DNA of 64,000 nt. Source: Aplectana chamaeleonis. Its lineage: Eukaryota > Nematoda > Chromadorea > Rhabditida > Cosmocercidae. Location: positions 310,001-374,000 of the forward strand of contig JAPDOI010000290.1 in assembly GCA_029168955.1 (NCBI GenBank), in the 5' to 3' direction. Positions within the stretch are counted from its first letter, which is position 1. Each line of letters begins with the position of its first letter. The notes below the pieces were generated by a model, which was not told the origin of the DNA, did not search any database, and saw only the letters and a list, made by a program, of their open reading frames with translations. Below are positions 1-12,200 of this stretch, piece after piece. The translations under genes were made by a program, and so were the position numbers.

Positions 1-1663
1 GAAAGGGGTAATGATTGTATGTTTCCTGTTTTCATTGTTGTAAAGCCTTCGTTTGGCCTGTGAACGAGTTCTCGGTGGTTGCGACAGGTAAATGATAGGG
101 TCAAACGAAGATGGAAGAATATATTATGCAAAAAAGGAGGAACGATATACAGCTCCGGGGTTCCAAACGGCTCATTCTTGTTTAAACACGATGACGAGTC
201 TCAACACTGTGATAAGTATCACAACGTAGCTTGATATGATGGTTATCAACACGTCGCTATTAGGATTAACATGTTCATTTGGATTGATCATTTCATTCTT
301 CAGCATCCGGCGAACGGTGCGCTACTCCTTTGCAAACACGCGTCGCACACTTGTTACCAATCGTCACTCACTTCCCGAGACGCTATTCATACTCCTCAAC
401 GCTAGCGCGGCAAGTGCGCAACGCGCGGGCGTGGCGTTAGAGTAAGAATAATTCCTACGCGCGTTACGCGCTAGCTGCGCTTGCCAAGACTATGAATACT
501 CCGGCGGCGAAGCCATGGCATAGCGGAAAAAGGGCTCGAGCTTATCCAAACAAGCAAATTCTATACACGCGCTCACCATCACTATAGCAGAGGATAGTAA
601 TGGAACTAATTATTATAAAACGGAATGGAATTGATGGTGGAATACTCATGAAAATGATGAAAAAGTCGTTACAGCTGTCACCGCCATTACTCTGGGCACG
701 CTCCAGACAAAGCACTTCTCATTTTCACAAGTCATTCGCGCATTACTTTTCCTATTGAGAGCTCTGTAATCTCCACGTGCTCGCCCATCCCCCCCCCCAA
801 CGATGCGCTATCCCGATCCCAAAGACGCGGCGCACGCTTCCCATGTTACGCTAATCACCTTCGAGGACTCTGCGCACATTCTGAAAGGAACGCTAATTTC
901 CAAAAAGCGCACACGCACTCGACGCAGTATTGTTTATTTTCCACGACGCTCCATTTGCTGCTCGTTGAGCTCTTCCCGCTTCTTATGGCTTGGTGCACGC
1001 TTCCTGTGAAACGCTACCGTAATGACACGGCACACTAAGCTACGTCCGAATGAGAATGGCGGCCCATGCGACCGGCGTGCTTAGCAGGCGGCCGTCGCGT
1101 TCGCCGCTCTCGGACGAGCATGCAAAAAGTCCCCACCACCATCGACTACGAACGGGGCCGGCACAGGCTGGCAGCTAGCACTGCGCCGCTTAATCCCCTG
1201 TAGACGGGGGAGAGGGGACGGACGTCGTTGAAATCCAACACTTGTCCGAGGGCAGCACATGCGACGGCCGCTTGCCAAGCACGCCGGCCGCGTGGGCCGC
1301 CAACCTCATTCGGGCACGCTTTATATCGTGAAGCACTACACACTTGACGACGCGACGGATTTCATTTGCGGCGAAGCACAAATGAGTGAAATTCGCTGCT
1401 TTCTTCAATGTGGAGAATCACCATGATTGGCAGACTGTTCCATTCCAAGTGAACTCATGTTTTCGGTTATCACAGCGCGGAGCGGTGGCTTTTTCGTTGA
1501 AACCTCCTTATCACTAGTTATATTTCACCGAGGCCCACCGCTTTGCTGCTGGTGATAATCGAAATCAACAGGTCACTAGGGATGTACCAGAGCTTACACT
1601 TTTCGATTATACAAATTCGACTTGATTCAACTTCGGCACAATACCAACTATTGTTGTTTAGCA

Positions 1664-2434
1664 GCTAATCATACTCCTCAACGTCAGCGCGTGACGCGCA
1701 GCCGTTGCTTTGGAGTATGAATGGCCTGACGGCACTCCCACGCGGCACGCATCTGACGCCCGCTCCGCTGTAGTTTGTTAATACACCATTAATTTCATCC
1801 CGTTCAATATTATCTGATTCCAGTACTATCCCTGACTAGCACGCTGGTGAACGCGTGCACAGAATTCGCTCATCCGGAAAAGTTAAAGGCAGTGTTCACG
1901 ATAAATCTCGTTCTCGAGGTATCGGTGTGACACACTAAGTTGGCAGATGCTGGAGAGGACAGGGTCGAAGAAAGCAACGAAAACTGGCCAGATATAAATA
2001 CAAACGGCTTCGAAAGCTCTCCTGGTGCGCCTACATATCCCGGTCCGCCCCTAATAGGACGAGCTTGTGGCGCGGCACACGTTTCGATGGCAAATTTCCA
2101 AGCAACTCTGCCGCAGTTAGCATTATCGATTCGCGCAGATTTCGAAATTAGCGCGCGCTTGCCGAAATCAGCAGGGTCCATGATTCTCGTCCACGCCCGG
2201 AATCTAGAAACCATTATTCTGACTTATTCTGAACGCTTATCTTCCCTGCTTCTTCACTATTACTTACGTCACGACCAAACAATCCCATTTTTGGGTCGAA
2301 CTCGAGTGCGATATTCATCGTGAACACTGCCTTTAAGGTCCACTTTTTCCGCTCCGCCATGGCGTCTCAGCTGGAGTATTCATAGTTTCCGCAAGCGCGT
2401 GACGCGATGACGTTGAGGAGTATGAATAGCGCCC
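1664..2434. mobile_element. GC-rich palindromic element interrupted by a MITE
   Basis: The ends match in inverted orientation (AATCATACTCCTCAACGTCA at left; GACGTTGAGGAGTATGAATA at right). Inner segments carry CGCTCCGCCATGGCGTC-type sequence. Relatives lie at about 383-520 and 10548-10919. A TTAAAGGCAGTG MITE sits inside at 1883-2336. Confidence 0.6.
1883..2336. mobile_element. MITE, TTAAAGGCAGTGTTCACGAT family
   Basis: About 454 bp with perfect inverted ends TTAAAGGCAGTGTTCACGAT / ATCGTGAACACTGCCTTTAA. Two overlapping opposite-strand frames of 114-127 codons are palindrome artefacts. Confidence 0.8.
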
Positions 2435-3087
2435 TAAAACGACTCGTCGGAACATTGCCATCTACTATTGCCGCAGAGCTCGTTCAAACACTGAGCTGAA
2501 CCTAAATGATTTCGTGTTTGAACAAGAATGAGCCGTTTGGAAAACCGAAGCTCTGTATCGAACGTCATGCAAAAAGAAGTATTAGTTAGAATCTAAAGGA
2601 AGGAACGGAGCAACATTGATAAGAGAGTTTCAAGGGGTGGGTTCAAAAAACAACTTCATCGTCGCAACAAACAGTTTCTCCGATATTTTGAAGGCGAGGT
2701 CATAGTACAGATTTTCATGCACTTCCGCGGCCTTTTCCACAATTTCTTCGTCATTTTAGGTCTACTCGGGGACCAAATAAGCGTTTTAGCGGATATCCCC
2801 GAAACTGAAAATTATCGTGATCACCGCCTTCAAAAATTTTGTCTACTGGATTGGGGGAAACGCTGCGGTAAATCGTTACTCGCTGTCAAAACCTCTTTGG
2901 CTGGTGGTGCTGCGAACGCCGCACCGCCCGCCGCAAGGATCGCGGCCCGTCCATCCGCTGGGCTGGAATTGGCAAGAAGACCATATGCTCTCTCGTTGCG
3001 GAACTTAGCCGGTACAATGTTTGCCGAGGCCTTTATGTAGTTGCCGTGGGAAGGAGAGGGACAATTCCATGAGCTTAAACAACTTAC

Positions 3088-3229
3088 CAAGAAGAATACA
3101 GTGAGCGTAACCAGTATACTGATAGAAAACGTTATTTTGTGGTCCGATAAGTAAAAAACAAATGTCGTGAGAATAGATATGAGAAAGCAGGGGATTATGA
3201 GGTTGCATGTGAAGAACAGCGTCTTCCTC
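3088..3229 (-). CDS. unc-38: unc-38-like exon 8: M1 and M2
   Basis: A 142-bp exon after a 53-bp intron ending in GTTCTAG. It starts [15 protein letters not shown] (M1 with the conserved proline, P264). A short M1-M2 linker, YLSDHK, follows, then [16 protein letters not shown] of the pore-lining M2. It ends in phase 0 at a perfect GTAAGT donor, so another exon must follow; none was found in bases 1-3087. The linker lacks the SGEK motif usual in cation-selective subunits: histidine stands where the -1' glutamate is normally found. Confidence 0.94.
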
Positions 3230-6200
3230 CTAGAACAATGCCGATAGGAGAACGTTACAATCGAAGTAGACTACGAACAGACCTCAACCCGAAATAATAC
3301 GTGATATCCACATATTTTTCCGGGCCACAGCATGATGCATACAGTACGGAATGTCGCTGTGAACTGAGGGATAGAAGGTCCCACTCTGCTGATCTGCAAA
3401 TACGGATTTGATCTGTGATTCAATGCAGAAATCTACAAACTAATTCTATTTTTATTGGGGTTGAGCAAAAGTTTCCCGCAACTCGACAGTGATGATTTTT
3501 TCAACTTTCAGCGTCTATCATTTGGCAATGTTATATACCGTTCGAAAAACCCAGTGGTTCTCGAGTTATACGCTAAAATTCAGTGTCAATCTTAAAGACA
3601 ATTTTCCCCTAAACCTCGTTTTTTGAGTTTTCAATGGAAATCAATTACGGTAGCCCTCAGAAGCAGAACAGTGTTGAAAAAACGGATCTAAACGCATTCC
3701 CAGAGACAGAAACCGGTCTTGAAGATTATCCTCTTGGGCTAGGCCGGCCCTTTTGGGACCGGCCGTCTAGTTGTTGTCATCAACACAGATACGTCTCTAT
3801 CACTCAGATAAAAACAGCCCACTTCCCGCCGGCCAAGTCGGGGTAGTCGACTTCGCGCGGCCCTAATTTTGTGGGCGTGACACAGCGCCCCACTTCCCGC
3901 GGAGAGAGAGGTTATCCAGTCTTCCCGCGGAGTGTCGGCGGGCAGTCGGCTATTCCTGGGGGTCATCGAAAACTCACTCATCCATTCCCACCTTGATATC
4001 GCCATTGCACCTCCCACTAGAGTGGGGCCAGTGGACGATTGCCGAGCAGAGAACGCTGTGCTGAGACTCTTCCCAAAACCCGCGCTGTGTGCGACGCTGG
4101 CTTTGGGCAGGTGAGCCGTTGTCTGTTGATGGCGGCTGCGGATGAAAAGACTGCAAGGGCAAGTGAGTGTAGTAAGGAACCCTGGGTAAGCTTACTGCTT
4201 ATTTCTCAGAAGCAGCTCAGGATGAAGATCTCAGAAGGGGATTTTTGGAATTTTGTTTCAACAGACCTTTATCTAAAGGGTGATTTTCAAGTGTGCCACA
4301 AACTGCTTTTGGATTGTCTTCTATCAGTCATCAGATTAGCCGTAACGCGATGGCAGAAGAGCCGCAGAGTGCTTGTTCAACGTGAACGGGCAGTAAACAA
4401 AACGGCGGTGCCGACTGCCCGCAACCGAACTATTGGCCTTCCGCGGGAGGGATTACGGGACGCCGCCTAATGGTACTGCGGGAAATGTGCTGTCTGTATC
4501 TGAGCACTGTTACGCTTTTACCTGCCATCATCAGCAGTGGTTTTCATTGAACCAGACGATAGGACAGATATTTGCCCGAAGAAGACTTCCGGACGTTTTC
4601 GACAACTAATTCTCAAACATAATGTATCTTTCGAGGAAAAACCTCTGCCGATGATCGCAGGTCAAAGCGTGGCAGTAAAAGAGACGTGTAGCTGTTGATG
4701 GCAACAACTAGACCCATGGAGGCCGGCCTTGCCCACTGGGATAATCTTCAAAACCGTTTCTTGCCTCTGGGAAGGACTTCGAATCCGTTTTCCAACACTG
4801 TTCTGCCTCTGAGGGCTACCACTTTTGTTTTACAAGAAAAACTCAAGGACGAAGTTTATCGGGAACAGTGCCTTTAAGTGTTTCTATAGGCTTTCAATCA
4901 AACCACCAAAGCTGCCAAAGTTGATCGGACATTTGAACACACTGAGGCCCAGTTAATAGCTGTTGCGGAAATTCTTATTGATTTTTTGCGAATTTTCGAA
5001 TTTCCATGTTCAGTCATTTCAGCTCTACAGAACGAGTTTCATCAGCGAAATTTTGCCGCTATTTGAGATCGACAAGTATACTTGGCCAACGCGAATATTC
5101 GAATATTTCGATTAAGTTGGAATTTCGTCTCAATATCAGAATGTATTCGAATCGTTCCTGTTTTCACTCAGAACTCTTGAACCAGGTTGTTAACACGCTA
5201 AAAACTACTTCGTTCGGTACAAACACGTCATTCGCGTCTTGGTATGGTGCAAGCGAGCTTTCTCAGTGAAGACGACCCAGGAAGCACCGAGCAAGCAGCC
5301 TTACTGGGGGTTTTCGAAGCGTTCCAGCAGCTTATTGTACGGTGTTAACCAGCTCACTGACACTTCGTTCCGTGCAAGCTCATTATCGTGGATCGGTAGG
5401 GTGCGAACCAGCTTCGGTTCCGTGCAATCAGCCTTAGGCACGTAAAGCACCGTGCAAGCAGCCTATGGGAGTTGCCGAACCGTTCCAGCAGCTTCGCACG
5501 GAGTTGACACGTTATCTCACAGCTGCGATTGGCTCTACAGCAATGCCTGCTCATCGATTCTTCTTTTTTTGCTTCGTTCATTAGCAGTCGTGCAGTTTCT
5601 TCCCATTTCTCTCCCTCTGATGTTGATTTTTTAGAATGTTTATTGCCCTTTTTTTGCCTATAATAGCACAAGATATGGCAAGATAGGCGAGTTGAACACA
5701 AATTCAGATGTCAAGCTCTAAACATTCTAAAATTATCAAAATCACATCTCCCGAGGCCTCAGCTTAAAGGCAGTGCTCACGATAATCTTCGATTTTGAGA
5801 TTAATCGCTAAATCGATTGTTTGGTCACCGGGTAGAACTAAAATGACGAAGAGATCGAGAAAAACGCCCCAGAAGCGCACCAAATCCTTTGCTCCCACCC
5901 CACCTTTTTACTCTCATTGGAACTGTTCGTTGTGACAATGAAATCTTTTGTGGTCCCGACTTTCGCAAATACTCGCTTTCTTTTGCTCCGTTCTTTCCTT
6001 CGGACCCCAACTAATACTGCTTTGCCTGAAATATTCTTCCATTTTTGATTAATCCCATATTTCGCCGGTGAGAACCACCGTGAACATGTTTATCCAATCG
6101 GACAACTAGTCCAGGTCAGAGAAAATGCCACTAAAATAAGACGTTTTAGTGCGTTTCAAGCCATTTCTTCGGAATTTTGGTAACACTTAGTGGCCAACGT

Positions 6201-9200
6201 ATTGTTTTGGGTGCAACACTTGGGAACGAAAGACATCTAGAACACTGCCTTTAAAGGCACAGTCCAAGCTCAGAATCGTTATACAGTTTTCCTGCTCAGT
6301 TTAGAGAGAATTTCGCGCTGATTACACTATTGTTTCTAGATTCGCTCAGAACCCAATACGAACGGAGTTATGGTCCCTCAAAGATTGTAAATTTGAGCGG
6401 CGAGAATTTCGTGGACGAGTTGTCTCGGTCCTGTTTGCCCTCGTCGCTCGCAGCCATCGCACCGGAGCAGACCACACTACAAAAACAGACCGATAACAAA
6501 TGAAAGAACGTATATTTTGATCAAATCCAATGTGCGTCCCGTCCCTATTGAGACCGAAACCCCTGAAGTGGGCGGAGCGAATGCTGATGCGGGGGGGGGG
6601 GGGCGGAAAGAATGCGTGCTCGATTTTTTCGCTTATTCGGAAGAGTTGAGACTCAGCGTTTTGCAGGGTTGCTACACACACTGGCTGGACCATAATATCA
6701 AATTTCACCGACGAGCTTGGACTGTGCCTTTAACTGGATTTAATGCCGATATGTGTTCACCAGATTATACCCATTATCGATTGATTGTTGCTGTGCCTAC
6801 ACAGTTCATGTGTGAATAGCTGAGGATTGCAGACTGGGGCTTCGGTGGTGTGATAGTAACACTCTCGCTCGGAAACGTGCAATGCAGGCTCGAGTTCTGC
6901 CTGATATCTGAGTTCTGCGTTCGACTCAGCTACCTTCTGATATCTCCTTAATTCATTCTGCCTGTTAGTTTTATTCCTTTTATCGATAAAGTCAAATGAT
7001 GCACTTTTTGCTATAGTATGATGTAATGCTACATGATATATGGCATTGGCATTATCGCTCCAGCCGAAGCGGAGCCGAAGCGCGCGTGCATCACACTGCG
7101 CTACAAGAGTCGATGCTCTTCGTGAAAGATTCACGAGCCCATCAGGGCTGTGCGCAACCTTTTTTTAAATTCCGTATTTCGTATTTCTTAGTAAATCCTA
7201 ATCCGTAATTTGTAATCACGCACAGCCCTCGCGCCAATCAAGAAGTCAATGGGCAGCCAATGGATGCAAAATGTTCACCCCTATCTTTTATGAATTAGCA
7301 CTCATTTTGAATTCACCATGATTTTCTTGCAATCAGACGATCTCAAGAGGCGACATCATTATTCTTGTTTTATTTTTCGAACATGGGAGCGGTCTCTTCT
7401 GGCTTCAAACACAGTAAGCATCTACAGAGACAAAATTTGTTAATCGCTTGGAATGAGTCGACTTAGGGATGCTAGAGAATACCAATTCGTCAGTGGCTGC
7501 CATTTTTAACTTTTTGTATGCGTTCCTAAGGCGTGTTTTTCGTAAGAATCAATCAGGATCTCCTATCTCTGACCTGGAAGGTGTCATCGCAAACATGCTC
7601 AAAATGGCTCAGTGAGTCTTCAAATTATGATCCTTATGAATTAGGTTTTCTGAACATCTGTGCATGTTCCAGCAATTATTTCCGTCGTCGGGTATGCTAG
7701 GACAAGAAACCTAGAAGGAAGTTTCAAATGACGATTACGACCTGAGCGCTGACCCAGTCGAAAAAAAAAACGTAGCGGATAGCCAGGGATTTAATGTATC
7801 AGGACGACAACTCCTACTACGACCAGTTCCCAGCTGTTCTTATCTCAGCGACAGAAAAGGACGAATAACAAGGTGGGAAAACGTTCTCGCAGCTAGGGAA
7901 CATTGCACGCAAAGGAGAATGAGTTGGCGACGAAGCTCGACTGCCGTCGAGGGTTGCTCTGTTTAACGCTCTCCAAATACGTGTTTTCTAACGACAGGAC
8001 GTTTTCACGGTTCTGTGATGCAATAGATCTGGCCTTTTGGGATTTTATGTTAAATCATTGAAATACGCTTTCAAATAAGCCTCTTACATAAGTTATCTGT
8101 TTGTTGTTGCGTTTATTCTGAGATAAAGCCGATGTACAGTAAGACAGTTGTTATTGCAAGTTTTCTGAGATAAACATATCGGAAATCGATGTTGTTACAT
8201 GATTTATAGAGTGGGTTAAAAGGCAAACTTCATTTATCTTCATGAATCTGCGTTATGATCAAGGTAGAATTTGACTCATAGACAGTATAAGGTAGCGGTT
8301 CCGTGGTATTCGAATTCGAAATGCATTGCTAGTCGAAAAACTAATCATCATATTTTTTATGCGCTGCTAGCACAAGGTATTTCAACTATCCTGTTTTCGA
8401 TGGACGTACCATGGGGTTTCCCTCGCTACCTCTGCATGAGGTGAGATTCCGCTCGCTTCGCTTATGATTCCGCTTGCTTTGGCGCATGGTTCTCACTCTA
8501 CCCCGTCCGTCCATCGTAAGATTCCGTTTGGCAATAACCTCCGCTTGCTTGGCGTTAGCTTCTGCTTGCTTCGCGTTAACTTCCCCTCGCTTAGTGTTAG
8601 TTTCTAATAGCTTTGCATTTGCTTCCGCTCGCTTCGGTGCATGGTTCCACTCGTTCCCATGCCTAATGTAAGGTTCTGCTTGCTTCGCGTTAGCTTCCAC
8701 TCGCTTAGCGCTAGCTACTGCTTGCTTTGCGTTAGCTTCCACTCGCTTAGTATTACATAGCTTTTGCTTGCTTCCCTCTAACTTTCGCTCGCTCAGTGTT
8801 AGTTTCTACTTGCCTCGCGTTTGCTTCCGCTCGCTTCGGTGCATGGTTCCAGTCGCTGCCCTACCCTACGTAAGGTTCTGCTTGCTTGGTGTTAGCTTCT
8901 GCTTGCTAAGCGTACAGGAAGGGGACAATCCGTTACTAGCGGATTGCTTGTTGACAGCTTGTTTTGAAAGTTCTGAGCAAGCATTAGTTCAGGGTCAAGG
9001 CTCCCTCGATGCATGAGAAAGTAGAAGTGTAGCTATTCATAAGATTGAAACTATGGATTCTTCCGAAATTATTCGAATAATTTCGAATAATTGTTGATTG
9101 CAATTTAATGGATGTCCAGAAATCTGCTCTGTCATTAATTGTGGGAGCGTTACTCCAGACCAACCTAAGAAAACAGGGAAAGTTAGAAAGAATTCTGAGT

Positions 9201-12200
9201 TTGCTGCGAAAAATTCTATTATCTCATTATTCCAATATTGGAAGTGCGCAAAAGCATTGACAAGTGTCTACTCAACAGTGTTTATGCCATTTATTGACTA
9301 TTTTCAGGAATTTCTGGAAAAACAAGGTTCAAAATAAACGTCGTTGAGAGCTATAGTAGCAGATTCACAGAACCTGTTTGATTTGATTTGATTTGATTTG
9401 ATTTATTACGATGCCTAAAGGCAGTTTTGACGATAAAAAAATGTATTTCAGTTTTCACTAGGAATGAGTAGTGAAGGGATACAATGTAACGTTAACGTCG
9501 AAATAACGCATGAAAACGGGTCAGGAAGAACCCCAGAAGAGCCCGATGATGCCACTTCGAGCGCAAGGCAAACCCCAAAAGGGCACCCCCGCCCTCCGAC
9601 GTGAACAAATGAAAGCTCGAGATCGAGAGATGAGCTAAGGTTTCCGATCAGGAGCTCCGTTCTTGCCTTCACTGTCAACTTCACTATCTACTCAGGTCAG
9701 CTCGCATACATCGGCCGCAAAAGACGGAAGTTACAAGCTTCGGACAGCTCGTCCACCGTGCTTCCCTAGCTCAACATTTGAGGAACCATAACTCCGTTCC
9801 GAGAAGGTCTTCTACGATTCCATAGACATCATTGTAATCAGCATGGGACCGTCTCTAAGATTGGTGAAAAAGCAGAGGAACGATTTTTAACGTGGACACT
9901 GCCTTTAAGACAATCGCATGAATGCAATAAAAGCAATAATGAATTACATTACAAAGCAAAACATGCAAATTTCAACGAGTAAGAGCAAGCTTCACGGGAA
10001 AGTTAGTCCAGGCAACTCAGGAAACTGCACCGTTGAGAAGCTTGGATTGAGCAAAGCGTTCGAAGCTAGGGAACTCCACTGTCTCGGAACTCCAACTCGT
10101 AAGCGCACTGTACGCCGAAGCGGCCCTGATGAAAAAAAAAGAGTGTGCGGTCATGCTAGTTTTTGGTCTAATTATTTTTATTTTAAAGAAAGGTCCTCTT
10201 GTCCTGGATCGAAAGAGTTTGAAAGCAGTGGTCGCGATGAAACATGAATGTCCTCTTTTCCTCTTTGAAACCTTTTCTTTATTCAGAGTAGTAGGACCTA
10301 TAAGAAAAATTTGCGAAAAAGCCCTTGTTTGGGCCGAGTTTTGAGCCTGAACTTTCTTGTCTTTTGATATTGGACGAGCCCGCTCCACATCATCGTCGTC
10401 GTTGATCTCTTATATAAAGAACATCAGCTGGCTTGAAATTGGAACTCGATCAATGATCAATATCTTTCGGACTGACCTGCTCAAATATTTATGTCTTCGT
10501 CGAGTCAAACATTGAATGAAGGGCTTGCTTTCATTGTTTAACTGTTTAGGCGCTATTCATACTACTCAACGCCAGCGCGGCACACGCGTGCCGCGCTGGC
10601 GTGGCGTTTGTGTATGAATGGCTTGACGCCCTGCCCGCGCGGCACGGGCGTCAGCTACGCCCGCTCCGCCATGGCGTCGCCGCTGCAGTATTCATACTGC
10701 CACCCGAAACGCCTTGGCGTTTCCATCCACTGATATTATTTATCGATCGTCTCATTCCTTCCAGCTTCACCGCTCCGCCATGGAGTCACCGCTGGAGTAT
10801 TCATAGTCTCCGCAAGCGCGGCACGCGCGTCACGCGCGTAGAAAGTATTCATACACAAACGCCACGCCAGCGCGGCACGCGCGTGCCGCGCTGGCGTTGA
10901 GTAGTATGAATAGCGCCTTACATTAGTTAAATTTCGATTGATTTCTGGCTGCGAACGTCAATTAATTTTGACTGCTTAGCATGAGACTGCGATCTTTTTG
11001 GGCGGAGCTGTGCACGTGTGCACAAATCGGCAATTGAGGACCCTAATAACTCTATTTTTAACTAGTTTCTTGTCGCGTTACCTTCGTGGTCTTTCAGCCA
11101 TTTTCGGATTAGGCCGTTTTCAAGTTTTTATCCACATCTTTTTTATCGCGACCACTGCTTTTGGAGAATTGCGAGAAATCGATTTTCACTTTGAAATTCG
11201 AAAGCTTGTGCACCATGCACACATCAAACAGCTTTCTTCTGGATTCAAGTGAAAGAAGTTTGAACATACGATTCCTAGCCTCGGAGATGGGGATTCGACT
11301 GCATACTGATATGTAAACGCGAATTTCGCTGTATTGAGAACTTCGCAGATCTTATCATTTAATACACGAATGGTCCTAATGCCCAGTTAACTTAGCAGCG
11401 TTGTTAGCAAAATGGAAGAGACGTTCAAATAAGTTCAGTCGGCATTTTTTATTTTCGTCAGAGTTCGGCCTGAAATTCGGAAACCACCAAGTTTCGTTTA
11501 GAGCTTAAAATTACGTTAAACATGTGGAAGACGACTTGTGCTTTTCAATGGTATAGCACACTCTGCCAAAAAAACAGCACTGAAAATTTAGAAGGATTTC
11601 ACAGAAAAGAGAGGCCGGAAACTTTCTCTTCAATATTTTACTAGACATTGCTTACAACAGCTACATAGGATGATATATGTTTCGCAGGTCTTCTGTGATA
11701 TTCTCTATCACGATGACAAAAAAAGATAGACTGAGCACGTTTTTTTGTGTTTACTAGCGGAGTTGAAGAGCTCAACGAGCAGACACCTTCGCGGCAGAAT
11801 GAACTCCACTTTGTGGGTCAGCATAGAGAATCCTGGGGTGGTAGTAATCAAAGAGTTAACCGTGCATGAACCGCCCCGTTAACGGGCGGTTAGGAGATTG
11901 TCAACAAGAAGTTAAACGGCGGTCAGTGATAAGAAAATACACCCAAATAATGAAATAATGAAAGTATAATTTTAATCGCAGCTTCATCCAGATACTACTT
12001 GCACCCTTATGTTGAGGTGAGATAGGTTATTTAGTCGAAAACCTCAGGTGCAATCAAGCAATTAAAGAATTAATAAGTTTTTTACGTGGTCAAGGCGCGG
12101 TCATTCAATTGATTGTCCGTTGTCAGTGGCGAAAAACTCATCGGGTGCTGACCAAGTGATACCGCCCGCTGACGACGAATTGAAGATCTTGGAGCAGACT

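Larger units (their letters stand above)
143..2562. mobile_element. Outer TIR element of a three-level nest
   Basis: Inverted ends of about 50 bp share TCCAAACGGCTCATTCTTGT (left 143-192, right 2509-2562). The interior holds a GC-rich palindromic element at 1664-2434, a shorter related palindrome at about 383-520, and a MITE. The remaining interior (520-1660) has only short frames without recognisable domains and a poly-C tract near 789. Confidence 0.6.

Noticed and set aside
2830..3090. 86-codon minus frame following exon 8
   Set aside because: It starts in the intron after a perfect GTAAGT donor, has no receptor similarity, and lacks the M2-M3 continuation expected.
8400..8910. CRISPR-like array
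   Set aside because: The units are contiguous degenerate 21-mers with no spacers, in a eukaryotic intron.
10541..10552. Nematode telomere repeat (TTAGGC)
   Set aside because: Only an isolated TTAGGC occurs at the end of the foldback element; no tandem array, so no telomere.
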